Shown in pieces: positions 35,004 to 43,472 of a DNA stretch of 64,000 nucleotides. Every line of letters starts with the position of its first letter. Position 1 is the first letter of the stretch. This DNA comes from Stenotrophomonas raiganjensis (SeqCode) (GTDB taxonomy: Bacteria > Pseudomonadota > Gammaproteobacteria > Xanthomonadales > Xanthomonadaceae): NCBI RefSeq assembly GCF_030658505.1, contig NZ_JAUTXR010000178.1, forward strand, positions 1-64,000, given 5' to 3'. The notes under the pieces were generated by a model. It worked only from the letters and a program-made list of their open reading frames with translations. It made no database searches and was not told the DNA's origin. A program made the translations under genes and the position numbers.

Positions 35004-37799
35004 TCAGCGCAGCACCTGCTCCACCAGCTGCACGTCCACGGTCTGCAGCGGTTCGGCCGCAGTGCGCGACAGCTGCACCTGGTAGGTGCCACCGTCGATC
35101 TTCCACTGGCGGGCCTGTGCATCGTAGTGGGCCAACGTCTTCGGCTCGGCTTCGATGCGGATGCGGCGCTGTTCGCCCGGCTGCAGATTCACCTTGTCGT
35201 AGCCGATCAGGCGGATCGGCGTTGAGCTGCCGGCCGGCAGCTTCAGGTACAGCTGGGCCACGTCGGCACCGGCGCGCTTGCCGGTGTTGCGGATGTCGAC
35301 GCTTGCGACCAGGCGCGCCCCCTCCACGCTCACCTTCAGGTTTTCATAGGCAAACGAGGTGTAGGACAGGCCGTGGCCGAAGGCGAAGGTCGGGGTCAGG
35401 CCCTTGGTCGCCATCCACTTGTAGCCGACGTTGGCGCCTTCGATATCGAAATCGAACACGTCGCCGAACGGCTTGGCCGGCTTGAAGCCGAGGCCGTCGA
35501 TGTGCGGGCGTGGCAGCTGCGACTCATCCGTCACCCAGGTCACCGGCAGGCGGCCGGACGGGTTGACCTGGCCGGTCAGCAGCGCGGCGATGCCTTCGCC
35601 ACCGCGGATACCCGGATACCAGGCCTGCAGCATCGCCGGCACCTGTGCCAGCCACGGGGTGCGCACCGGGCCGTTGGTTTCCAGCACCAGCACGGTCTTC
35701 GGGTTGGCCTTGGCCACCGCCGAGATCAGTGCATCCTGGTTGTCGGGCAGCTGCATGTCCGGCAGGTCCACCGATTCGGCCGCCCACTGGGTGGCGAACA
35801 CGATGGCCACGTCCGCCTGTGCGGCGGCCCTGGCCGCAGCCGCAGCATTGGTGCCGTCCACATATTCGATGGTCGCGTCCGGGCGCGCAGCGCGCAGCGA
35901 TTCCAGCGGCGAGGACGGATGGAAGATCACCGGGCCCGGCCAGGTGGTCGGCAGCACGCCCGGCACCGCGTTGGTGCCCTTGGCGGTCACGCCCACCATC
36001 GACGAACCACCACCGCCGATCACGCCCTTGTCGGCATGGCCGCCGATGATGACGATGCGCTTCACGCTGTCGGCCAGCGGCAGCAGGTTGCCTTCATTGC
36101 GCAGCAGCACGCTGCCCTCTTCCACCGTGCGCTGGGCAACAGCGAAGCCGGCCTCGGCATCCACCTTCTGGTGCTGCGGCGGGTTGTCGAAGTTGCCATG
36201 CAGGAACATCGTGCGCAGGATGCGCGCCACCATGTCGTTCAGGCGCGCCTGCGGCACCACGCCGCCGTGCACGGCCAGGCGCAGCGGCTCATCGAAGAAC
36301 ACCGCCGCGTCGAACACTTCACCGGCCGACTGCTGGTCCAGGCCGGCCAGCGCCGCCTTCGAACCGCTGTGCACGCCGCCCCAGTCGGACATCACGAAAC
36401 CGGGGAACTTCCATTCCTGCTTCAGCACCTGGTTCATCAGGTAGCCGTTCTCGCAGCCGTAGGTGCCGTTGATCTTGTTGTACGAGCACATCGCCACGCC
36501 CGGGCGACCGGCGTCCAGCGCGATCTCGAAGGCCAGCAGATCCGACTCGTGCATGGCCTGCTCGCCGATGCGCACGTCGTGGAAGTTGCGGCGGGTCTCC
36601 ATGTCGTTCAGCGCGAAGTGCTTCATCGAGGAGATCACGTGCTGGCTCTGCACGCCCTGGATCAGCGCACCGACCATCGAACCCGCCAGCAGCGGGTCCT
36701 CACCGGCATATTCGAAGTTGCGGCCGTTGCGCGGGTCGCGCTGCAGGTTGACGCTGCCCGACAGCAGGATGTTGAAGCGCTGCTGCCACGCCTCGCGGCC
36801 CATCGTTGCGCCACCGGCGAAGGCGACTTCGCGGTTCCAGCTGGAGGCGGTGGACGGGCCCGACGGCATCGCCGTGGCGAAGTCGCCCGGGCGGATGCCG
36901 CCTGGATTGGTCACGCCGACACCGGCATCGGCCGACTGCTGCGACGGAATACCCAGCCGCGCCACGCCCGGCACGAAACCGGCCGAACCGACCGCACCTT
37001 CCGGCAGCGGCCCACCGTCCTTGCCCAGCCCGAAATAGCTGTGCAGCATCTGGAACTTCTCGTCCTCGGTCATCGCCTTCAACAGCAACGCAGCGCGTGC
37101 ATCGGCGTTGAGGGTGGTGTCCATCCACGGCGTGTCGCCGTGCTTGTCGGCGGCGTAGGCCAGGGTCAACAACGTGGCGCGCAGGGTGCTGCCTTGCACC
37201 TTGAACGGTGCGCTGCTGGCGGCCTGGAATCCATCGCTGAAGTAGCTGGCATCGGCCTCCAGCGCGACACGCGCCGGATCGAAGCCTGCGGCCTTGGCCG
37301 ATTCACCGGCCACCGCGCCGAGCAGCACCGCCGGTGCACCCAGCCGCGAACGCGTAACCAGCGCCGGCAGCTGCGCGGCACCTGCGCCGGCATCGGTATA
37401 GACCGCCACGGTGTGGCGGCCATCGTCCAGGCGCAGGTAGTTCAGGCCCGGCTGGTCGGGGCCGGATTCGGCAGCAATCGGCAGCCGGGTCAGCACGGCC
37501 TGGCCGCGCTGGGTCTGGCCATCGTCCTTGCCGGCGGCGATGAAGCGGTATTCGTAGCCCAGTCCATCGGCCAGCACCTGCAGCGGATCGACCTGGCCAA
37601 TGCCGCGCTGCACCTGGCGCACGCTCACCGCGTCCACCTGCAGAGTCTTCAGCTGGGCGGCCAGGGCCGGCATCGCCTCGGCCGTCGGGGCCTGTTCCAG
37701 GGTCAGCACGGTGAACGCGGCAGGGTCGGCCCAGGCCGGAGCGGCCAGTGCGGCAGACAGGGCCAGGGACAGTGCAAGCGGCTTTGTAAACGTTTTCAT
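35004..37799 (-). CDS. Exported GH3 beta-glucosidase with an extra EEP-like N-terminal domain
   Basis: A 931-residue glycoside hydrolase family 3 enzyme with signal peptide (LALSLALSAALAAPAWA). Residues about 222-931 are GH3: catalytic N-domain from PWMDTTLNADARAALLLKAM, nucleophile Asp at about 472 in VMSDWGG, second domain with the KTVLVLETNGPVRTPWL stretch, and a C-terminal fibronectin-III-like domain (LKVSVEGARLVASVDIRNTG). Residues about 28-215 look like a degenerate endonuclease/exonuclease/phosphatase fold (see findings). It should cleave beta-linked glucosides in the periplasm. A single gene with a terminator downstream. The exact sugar specificity is not readable. Confidence 0.92.
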   Translation of the reverse strand: MKTFTKPLALSLALSAALAAPAWADPAAFTVLTLEQAPTAEAMPALAAQLKTLQVDAVSVRQVQRGIGQVDPLQVLADGLGYEYRFIAAGKDDGQTQRGQAVLTRLPIAAESGPDQPGLNYLRLDDGRHTVAVYTDAGAGAAQLPALVTRSRLGAPAVLLGAVAGESAKAAGFDPARVALEADASYFSDGFQAASSAPFKVQGSTLRATLLTLAYAADKHGDTPWMDTTLNADARAALLLKAMTEDEKFQMLHSYFGLGKDGGPLPEGAVGSAGFVPGVARLGIPSQQSADAGVGVTNPGGIRPGDFATAMPSGPSTASSWNREVAFAGGATMGREAWQQRFNILLSGSVNLQRDPRNGRNFEYAGEDPLLAGSMVGALIQGVQSQHVISSMKHFALNDMETRRNFHDVRIGEQAMHESDLLAFEIALDAGRPGVAMCSYNKINGTYGCENGYLMNQVLKQEWKFPGFVMSDWGGVHSGSKAALAGLDQQSAGEVFDAAVFFDEPLRLAVHGGVVPQARLNDMVARILRTMFLHGNFDNPPQHQKVDAEAGFAVAQRTVEEGSVLLRNEGNLLPLADSVKRIVIIGGHADKGVIGGGGSSMVGVTAKGTNAVPGVLPTTWPGPVIFHPSSPLESLRAARPDATIEYVDGTNAAAAARAAAQADVAIVFATQWAAESVDLPDMQLPDNQDALISAVAKANPKTVLVLETNGPVRTPWLAQVPAMLQAWYPGIRGGEGIAALLTGQVNPSGRLPVTWVTDESQLPRPHIDGLGFKPAKPFGDVFDFDIEGANVGYKWMATKGLTPTFAFGHGLSYTSFAYENLKVSVEGARLVASVDIRNTGKRAGADVAQLYLKLPAGSSTPIRLIGYDKVNLQPGEQRRIRIEAEPKTLAHYDAQARQWKIDGGTYQVQLSRTAAEPLQTVDVQLVEQVLR

Positions 37800-38137
37800 C
37801 GACGGGCGTAATTCCGTTGCCAAGGCAATCGGTCCAGGGAAAGTGCCGCCGAAGGGTGCAGCGTTCATGCCGCGCAGGGGTTGCCGGGCAACCTCCCGCA
37901 GGCCGAAGGACGGGCCGGTCTGCGCCTGGGACCCTCCTCCCGGCGTGACAACCTGCCTGCCCGGGCCGCGCAGGGCGACCCAATCCTGTGAAGATTGTGC
38001 GAGGGCGTTCACACCTGTCAACAGGACCTAAGTCACAGGGGCGATCCCTGCCTGCGGTTATCAGGCCATCACCGGCGGTCATCAGCGCGCTGTGCGAGGC
38101 TGCCGATAATGAAGGTCCCTGGCCACGAACCGAGCCC
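37800..38137. other. Gene-free stretch upstream of the GH3 and VOC genes
   Basis: A 338-base divergent gap. It holds the promoters of both neighbours. Apart from a short palindrome GTTGCCGGGCAAC near 37880 and several TGTGA/TCACA-like half-sites around 37990-38035 (none forming a full CRP/Clp site), I see nothing specific. Confidence 0.4.
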
Positions 38138-38572
38138 ATGACTGTACATCGCGACTTCGATCATCTCTGGCGCGACCGCTGTGATACCTCCAGCCAGCGC
38201 GCGCCGCGCGTGCTGATCCGCGTGTTCGTTGCACCGGGTGAGCTGGAGCGCAGCGTGGCCTTCTACGAGCAGCTGCAGGGTGTGGTGGCCGATGCGGGGT
38301 TCCCGTTCCCGGAGGCCGGGCTGCGCCTGGCGATGGTCGGTGCGTTCCTGCTGATCGAAGGCAGCGAGGCAGCGCTGGCACCGTTCACTTCGACCACCGG
38401 GACACTGCTGGTCGATGACGTCCGGCCCTATCACGACAAACTGGTCGCGGCTGGCGCCGAGATCATCTTTCCGTTGCAGGTGGTGCCGACCGGGGCGGCG
38501 TTCAATGCGGTGCATCCCGATGGCACGGTGGTCGAGTACGTGCATCACCGGCCCGACCCGCACGGCCGGTGA
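38138..38572 (+). CDS. VOC (glyoxalase/bleomycin-resistance) superfamily protein
   Basis: A 144-residue protein with two beta-alpha-beta-beta-beta modules. The first is VLIRVFVAPGELERSVAFYE and the second includes GTLLVDDVRPYHDKLVAAGA, ending in DGTVVEYVHHRPDP with a likely metal-site Glu. Such proteins act as small dioxygenases, isomerases or drug-binding proteins. It stands alone, so no pathway can be assigned. ATG 38138 is the first start giving the fold; a longer upstream reading is possible but weak. Confidence 0.75.
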   Translation: MTVHRDFDHLWRDRCDTSSQRAPRVLIRVFVAPGELERSVAFYEQLQGVVADAGFPFPEAGLRLAMVGAFLLIEGSEAALAPFTSTTGTLLVDDVRPYHDKLVAAGAEIIFPLQVVPTGAAFNAVHPDGTVVEYVHHRPDPHGR

Positions 38573-38592
38573 GGGTGCGCCCGGCACCAGAG

Positions 38593-38615
38593 GTAGTGCC
38601 GGCCGCTGGCCGGCA
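38593..38615. repeat. SMAG unit (GTAGTGCCGGCC type)
   Basis: GTAG head followed by TGCCGGCCGCTGGCCGGCA, 20 bases after the VOC gene stop. Confidence 0.8.
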
Positions 38616-38717
38616 ACCTCAGAAGCAACGGCCGAAGCAAAAGCGGGCTTCCTGTGGGATTGCGGGGTGGGTCCGGCTGCGGGGGGCGCTGCAAGTACGT
38701 CCATGTAAGCTCGGTCG

Positions 38718-38799
38718 CGCCATGCGTGGATGCTCTTCGTTTCATTGTCGAATTACTCGATTTCGATGGAGATTCATCCACGCATGGCGTGGATCTACA
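38718..38799. repeat. Inverted pair of ATCCACGC-type SMAG units upstream of AraC gene
   Basis: CGCCATGCGTGGATG at 38718-38732 faces CATCCACGCATGGCG at 38775-38789, followed by TGGATCTACA. The pair can fold into a long hairpin with a 42-base loop, ending eight bases before the AraC start codon. The distal unit is repeated in the same position before the LysR gene at 40562. Confidence 0.75.
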
Positions 38800-38807
38800 A
38801 TCCCTCC

Positions 38808-39488
38808 ATGTCCTCCCCCGCCCTGCCCTGGAATGGCACGTTGCAGCTGGATGCTCACGTGGCCGTGCTGCAGGGCCATGCCGGTGGCAGCGCCTCGCAT
38901 GCGCACTACGCCCATCAACTGCTGTTGAGCGACGGTACGCCCTGGCAGGTCGAAGTCGATGGCGTACGGCAGCAGGGCCAACGGCTGTGGCTGCCGTCCT
39001 TCCAGCCGCACGCAATCCTGTCGGCACCGGAAGCGGGCTGTACGGTGTTCCTCGAGCCGGCGCATGCCGACCTCGAACAGATCCAGCAGCACCTGCACTC
39101 GCTGCCCGGCACTGCGATGGAACTGCACGACTGGCTGCCACGACTGAGCCGCCCGCAACCGCTGGACCGCCGCGTGCAGGCGGCATTGGCCAGGATCGCC
39201 CAGCACCTGCCCGGCCCGGTGCCGGCCGCCGATATCGCCGAGGCGGCGCACCTGTCGACCAGTCAGCTGCACCGGCGTTTCCAGTCCGAGCTGGCAGTGA
39301 CCCTGCGCGGCTGGGTGCTGTGGCAACGGTTGCGCCGCGCGCTGATGCATCATCTGAGCGGACACAACCTGACCGACAGCGCGCATGCCGCCGGCTTCGC
39401 CGACCTGGCCCATCTGTCGCGCAGCCTGCGCCGCATGTTCGGCATCGGTGCCGCACAGCTGCAGGGCCTGCGGCTGCACGCGGCCTGA
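38808..39488 (+). CDS. AraC-family regulator
   Basis: A 226-residue regulator, shorter than most AraC proteins. The N-terminal 130 residues form a small cupin-like sensor with HAHYAHQLLLSDGTPWQVEV. The C-terminal domain carries the two helix-turn-helix motifs: PAADIAEAAHLSTSQLHRRF and DSAHAAGFADLAHLSRSLRR. Start MSSPALPWNG was chosen since upstream codons fall in a SMAG repeat. The neighbours are convergent or unrelated, so its target is unknown. Confidence 0.85.
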   Translation: MSSPALPWNGTLQLDAHVAVLQGHAGGSASHAHYAHQLLLSDGTPWQVEVDGVRQQGQRLWLPSFQPHAILSAPEAGCTVFLEPAHADLEQIQQHLHSLPGTAMELHDWLPRLSRPQPLDRRVQAALARIAQHLPGPVPAADIAEAAHLSTSQLHRRFQSELAVTLRGWVLWQRLRRALMHHLSGHNLTDSAHAAGFADLAHLSRSLRRMFGIGAAQLQGLRLHAA

Positions 39489-39497
39489 CACGGCCGA

Positions 39498-40388
39498 TCA
39501 TCCGCGCCTGCGCAGGCCTTCGGGCAGCTCCGGCACCTCGCCATGCGGCAGTTCGCGGAACGGCGCCAGCAGCTGCCCGGGATAATCGCGCGGATAGTCC
39601 GGCTGGCTGCCGATGCCAAGGTCGCGTTGCTGCAGCCGATAACCCGGCGCATCGAAGGCGGTCCCCAGCAGATGGTCCCAGGCGGTCAGGAACAGGCCGA
39701 AGTTGACGTCGCCCGCGGTGCCGTAACGCATGTGGTGGAAGCGGTGCAGCGGCGCCCACGCCATCACCCGGCCCAGTACGCCGGGACGCATGTCCACGTT
39801 GGAGTGCTGCAGCAGCAGCTGGATGGCAATGGCGAAAGCCAGCACCGCAGCCACCGGCATCGGCAGGCCCAACAGCAGCAGCGGCAGCACGCCGCCCACC
39901 GCTTCGGCCGCCTGATGCAGCGGGTGTTTCATCAGCCCGTTGAAGCCGTACATGCGGGTGACGCTGTGGTGCACCGCATGCAGCCGCCACAACCAGCCGA
40001 TGCGATGGCTGGCGTAGTGCACCAGGGTGATGCCGAGATCAGCGCAGACGATGGCCAGCAGCACCTGCAGCGCGAATGGCCACTGCACCGGCCACAACTG
40101 CCACGGAATGATTGCCGCCAGCAGCGGCACCGCCGCGATCGACAGCAGGTTCAGGCTTTCGTTGACCAGTGCATGCAGGCCGTCACGCAGGCTGTCGCCG
40201 TGGTCGTGGTTGAACGCGGGGTCGTACGGCCAGGCACGCTCGGCGGCGAACGAGACCGCGATGGCGGCCGCCAGCAAGGCCAGCAGCCACAACGGATCAC
40301 CGTGGCAATGGCCGACCCAGACGACGGCAGTGGCAACGAAGCCCAGCAGGAACAGCGGGGCATACAGGCGGAGCATCCAGTGCTTCAT
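39498..40388 (-). CDS. Membrane fatty-acid hydroxylase / sterol desaturase-family protein
   Basis: A 296-residue integral membrane di-iron enzyme. The His clusters of the family are in order: HYASH (in LVHYASHRIGWLWRLH), HAVHHS, and HRFHHMRYG. Four to five hydrophobic segments surround them (LYAPLFLLGFVATAVVWVG at the N-terminus). The di-iron centre hydroxylates or desaturates a lipid; in bacteria targets include ornithine lipids, hopanoids and carotenoids, which cannot be told apart here. The gene ends ten bases from the AraC gene (convergent) and its start faces the LysR gene at 40562. Confidence 0.88.
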   Translation of the reverse strand: MKHWMLRLYAPLFLLGFVATAVVWVGHCHGDPLWLLALLAAAIAVSFAAERAWPYDPAFNHDHGDSLRDGLHALVNESLNLLSIAAVPLLAAIIPWQLWPVQWPFALQVLLAIVCADLGITLVHYASHRIGWLWRLHAVHHSVTRMYGFNGLMKHPLHQAAEAVGGVLPLLLLGLPMPVAAVLAFAIAIQLLLQHSNVDMRPGVLGRVMAWAPLHRFHHMRYGTAGDVNFGLFLTAWDHLLGTAFDAPGYRLQQRDLGIGSQPDYPRDYPGQLLAPFRELPHGEVPELPEGLRRRG

Positions 40389-40508
40389 GGGCAACCCGGG
40401 AAGTGAGGGGCCTGCATGCTGGCGCCACGTGCGGGTTGCCGGCTTGAACAAACGGCGCAACCCGCGTCCCCGCAGAGAGGCCGCCCTGGCCGGCACCGCG
40501 TTTCCTGC

Positions 40509-40534
40509 ATCCACGCATGGCGTGGATCTACAAT
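40509..40534. repeat. ATCCACGC-type SMAG unit before LysR gene
   Basis: ATCCACGCATGGCGTGGAT followed by CTACAAT, identical to the unit at 38776 including the flank. It lies 28 bases upstream of the LysR start, within the divergent gap to the hydroxylase gene (which holds no other gene). Confidence 0.8.
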
Positions 40535-40561
40535 GGCGCCCTCATCGCGCCCGGGACCCGC

Positions 40562-41467
40562 ATGGATTCCTTCAACCTGATGCGCGCCTTCCGCCGCATC
40601 GTCGAACGCGGCGGGCTGGCCCGCGCTGCCGAAGACCTGGGCATGTCGCCGGCCGGGCTGAGCAAGCAGCTTCGCACGCTGGAAACCCATCTGGGCGTGG
40701 TGCTGCTGCAGCGGACCACGCGACGCATGAGCCTGACCGAGACCGGCCATGCCTATTACCGCGAATGCTGCCGCCTGCTCGACGAGCTGGATGCATTGGA
40801 ACGTGGCATCGCCGAGCAGCGTGGCGAGGTGGCCGGGCGCCTGCGCGTCAATGCGCCGCAGTCGTTCGCCCTGAGTACGTTGTCGCCGCTGCTGCCACAG
40901 TTCCTGCAGCAGCATCCGCAGCTGTCGCTGGACCTGGTGATGGAAGACCGCCTGCTCGATGCGGTCGGCGAAGGTTTCGATGTGTCGCTGCGGCTGCGCG
41001 CGGAGCTTGATGACTCACGATTGGTGGCACGCCGGCTGGCCTCGCTGCAGCAGGTGCTGTGCGCGGCGCCGTCCTACCTGCAGCAGCATCCGGCACCACA
41101 GGCAGTAGGCGACCTGCAGGCCCATAGCGTGCTGGCCTACAGCCTGTCCGACTCACCGGGCAGTTGGCCACTGCTCGGGCCCGACGGCCAGCTGACCATC
41201 ACCCTGCCGGCACGCGTGACCGTCAACAACAGCCTGCTGCTGCGCGACCTGCTGATCGCCGGCATGGGCATCGGCGCGCTGCCTTCGTTCCTGGCCGCGC
41301 CGGCACTGGCGCGGGGCGAACTGCAGCAGGTGCTGCCCGACCATCGCTATCCGCCGCGCTTCGTGCATGCGGTCTACCCCACGTCGCGCCACCTGCAGCC
41401 CAAGGTACGCGCCTTCATCGACTTCCTGCACGCCGAGCTGCCCGGTTGCGCTGGCCTGGATTCGTAA
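40562..41467 (+). CDS. LysR-family regulator
   Basis: A 301-residue LysR protein of the DsdC/CrgA-like group. Winged helix: FRRIVERGGLARAAEDLGMS followed by PAGLSKQLRTLETHLGV. The effector domain starts with GRLRVNAPQSFALSTLSPLL and contains the usual GFDVSLRLRAELDDSRLVAR. ATG 40562 gives the standard MDSFNLMRAF start. It is divergent from the fatty-acid hydroxylase gene and upstream of the DsbA-like and cyclase genes, either of which it may control. Confidence 0.92.
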   Translation: MDSFNLMRAFRRIVERGGLARAAEDLGMSPAGLSKQLRTLETHLGVVLLQRTTRRMSLTETGHAYYRECCRLLDELDALERGIAEQRGEVAGRLRVNAPQSFALSTLSPLLPQFLQQHPQLSLDLVMEDRLLDAVGEGFDVSLRLRAELDDSRLVARRLASLQQVLCAAPSYLQQHPAPQAVGDLQAHSVLAYSLSDSPGSWPLLGPDGQLTITLPARVTVNNSLLLRDLLIAGMGIGALPSFLAAPALARGELQQVLPDHRYPPRFVHAVYPTSRHLQPKVRAFIDFLHAELPGCAGLDS

Positions 41468-41559
41468 CCGCCAGCGAAAACTGAGCTGCCCGCGGCGTGC
41501 TGTTTCAGCCCTGCCGCGCTGCCTAACCTGCCGCCTCCCCTCTCACCGATGGCAGGCAG

Positions 41560-42210
41560 ATGTCTTCCGTTCCGTCCCCCACCACCGCCGCGCCGGTGGT
41601 CGATTTCTTCCACGACGTGGTCTGCGGCTGGTGCTTCGTGCTGGCCCCACGCCTGCAGCAGGTCTCCGCCGAACTCGGCATCGAGGTGCGCCACCGCAGT
41701 TTCGTGCTGCAGGACTCGCGCGCGCAGATGGTCGAGGTGTTCGGCTCGATGGAGCGCGCCAAGGCGATCATCCTGCGCCATTGGGCCGACTGCGCTGCGC
41801 ATGAAGACACTGCGCGCATCGATATCGAAGGCATGCGCGCACAGGATTTCGAATATCCCTCCGGCTGGCTCGGCGCACTGGCCTGCCAGACCGCCGGGCT
41901 GATGGGCGGCAACCATGCCCATGGCGCGATGTTCGATGCCGTGCAGTGGGCGCACCTGCACCAGCACCGCAACATCGGCGATGCCGAAGTGCTGCTGGAT
42001 ATTGCCGAATCGCTGGGCCATCCCCGTGGTGCCTTCGCTGACCACATGCGCGGCGACGCAGTAGCCCGGCGCGTGCAGGCCGATCGCGCCGAAGCTGCCG
42101 CGCTCGGCATCCGTTCCATTCCCACCGTGATCGGCGGCAATGGCCTGCGCCTGCAGACCCTGCCGCTGCCACACCTGCGCCAGGCCCTGGCGCCCCTGGT
42201 CGCGGTCTGA
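41560..42210 (+). CDS. DsbA-like thioredoxin-fold oxidoreductase (FrnE type)
   Basis: A 216-residue protein with a CGWC redox motif at residues 22-25 (FFHDVVCGWCFVLAPRL) and a DsbA-type helical insertion. The cis-Pro loop is visible near the C-terminus (IRSIPTVIGG). There is no signal peptide, so it should act in the cytosol, as do FrnE-like and 2-hydroxychromene-isomerase-like relatives. It is 37 bases upstream of the cyclase-family gene; the pair may be co-transcribed. Confidence 0.88.
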   Translation: MSSVPSPTTAAPVVDFFHDVVCGWCFVLAPRLQQVSAELGIEVRHRSFVLQDSRAQMVEVFGSMERAKAIILRHWADCAAHEDTARIDIEGMRAQDFEYPSGWLGALACQTAGLMGGNHAHGAMFDAVQWAHLHQHRNIGDAEVLLDIAESLGHPRGAFADHMRGDAVARRVQADRAEAAALGIRSIPTVIGGNGLRLQTLPLPHLRQALAPLVAV

Positions 42211-42246
42211 GCCGCACCCTCCCCCACCCTGCAAGGAGACTTCCCC

Positions 42247-43254
42247 ATGACCCCACGTACCCTGGCCACCGCGCTGGCCCTGCTGCTGGCCGCCACCGCC
42301 GCTTCCACCACCGTGTCCGCGCACGAACGCGTTCCCTCCGGCCAGCAGGTCGGCACCAGCCCCTGGGGGCCGAAGGACGAGATCGGCCGCCTCAACCTGA
42401 TCACCGAGGCCTCGCGTGCGGCGATCCTGTCGCGGGTCAGCGGCGGCAAGGCCTATGACCTGGCCACCGAGTACTACGTCGGCATGCCCAGCTGGCAGGA
42501 TGCCGGCGACCCGCACTACCAGTTCTGGATGACCCACACCCCGCGCGGCACGGTGATGGACGACCCGATGGGCGTGGGCGAGACCATGAACCTCACCCGC
42601 AGCTACACCGGCACCGCATTCTCGATGTACAGCCACACCGGCACCCACATCGATGCGCTGAACCACTTCGGCATCCACGGGAAGATCTGGAACGGCTTCG
42701 AGGCCGACAAGCACCTCGGCGACCGTGGCTGGAATGTCACCGGCATCGAGAAATTCCCGCCGCTGATCGCGCGTGGCGTGCTGATCGACGTGGCCGCCGC
42801 CAAGGGCGTGGACATGCTGCCGGACAGCTACCGCGTCACCCGCCAGGACCTGAAGGATGCGCTGGCACGCCAGAAGGTGAAACTGCAGCAGGGCGACGTG
42901 GTACTGATCCGCACCGGCCGCATGCGCCTGTTCGAGCAGCCCAGGGCCTACATGGCCAACCCGCCGGGCATGGGCCTGGACGCGGCGCGCTTCCTGGTCG
43001 AGGACAGCGGCGCGATGATCGTCGGTGCCGACAACCTCAGCTTCGAGACCTTCCCCTCGGAGGTGTCCGACGACTACGTGCCGCTGCACACCTACCTGCT
43101 GGCCCAGCAGGGCGCGCCGATCATCGAGCTGGTGGCGCTGGACGAACTGGCGCGCGACAAGGTCTACGAGTTCGCCTTCATCGGCGGCCCGCTGAAGATC
43201 CGCGGTGGCGATGCTGCGCCGCTGCGCCCGGTGGCGTTGCCGGTCCGCCCGTAA
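42247..43254 (+). CDS. Exported cyclase-family metal hydrolase (kynurenine-formamidase fold)
   Basis: A 335-residue protein with signal peptide (LALLLAATAASTTVSA). The family's metal motif HxGTHxDxxxH is present as HTGTHIDALNH from residue 130. The second half includes GDVVLIRTGRMRLF and the C-terminal ELVALDELARDKVYEFAFI. Relatives hydrolyse formylkynurenine or related amides/lactones; the periplasmic location makes tryptophan breakdown less likely. AAGGAGACTTCCCC stands before the ATG. A palindrome that may end transcription follows. Confidence 0.88.
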   Translation: MTPRTLATALALLLAATAASTTVSAHERVPSGQQVGTSPWGPKDEIGRLNLITEASRAAILSRVSGGKAYDLATEYYVGMPSWQDAGDPHYQFWMTHTPRGTVMDDPMGVGETMNLTRSYTGTAFSMYSHTGTHIDALNHFGIHGKIWNGFEADKHLGDRGWNVTGIEKFPPLIARGVLIDVAAAKGVDMLPDSYRVTRQDLKDALARQKVKLQQGDVVLIRTGRMRLFEQPRAYMANPPGMGLDAARFLVEDSGAMIVGADNLSFETFPSEVSDDYVPLHTYLLAQQGAPIIELVALDELARDKVYEFAFIGGPLKIRGGDAAPLRPVALPVRP

Positions 43255-43265
43255 CCGGGGCCTGA

Positions 43266-43289
43266 GGGTGCCGACCCTGGTCGGCACCC
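43266..43289 (+). terminator. Palindrome after the cyclase gene, possible terminator
   Basis: GGGTGCCGACC and GGTCGGCACCC form an 11-base-pair stem around CT, 11 bases after the stop. No strong T-run follows. It belongs to the same dispersed palindrome type as 29830. Confidence 0.55.
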
Positions 43290-43330
43290 CTTACCCCTTC
43301 AGCAACCTGAAATCCGGCCCTTCGATTTCA

Positions 43331-43345
43331 TTAGTAATTCTACTC
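43331..43345 (+). promoter_or_regulatory. LexA-type SOS box upstream of imuA
   Basis: TTAGTAATTCTACTC fits the xanthomonad LexA consensus TTAG-N6-TACTA with one mismatch at the last base. It lies about 130 bases before the imuA start. This cassette is known to be damage-inducible in related bacteria. Confidence 0.75.
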
Positions 43346-43472
43346 ACAACGCGAGTAGCATGTGCGGTCTCAGCCCCTGATACCGGCCCGTCGATACTCG
43401 CTCCATGCCCGCCGTTTCCGCCCGTCTCTGCCACTTCCAGCCGCCCCGGCACCTCCCTTGGAGGACCGGCTG

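Noticed and set aside
37985-38035. TGTGA and TCACA half-sites as a CRP/Clp site upstream of the VOC gene
   Set aside because: The half-sites are not arranged with the required 6-base centre; probably chance.
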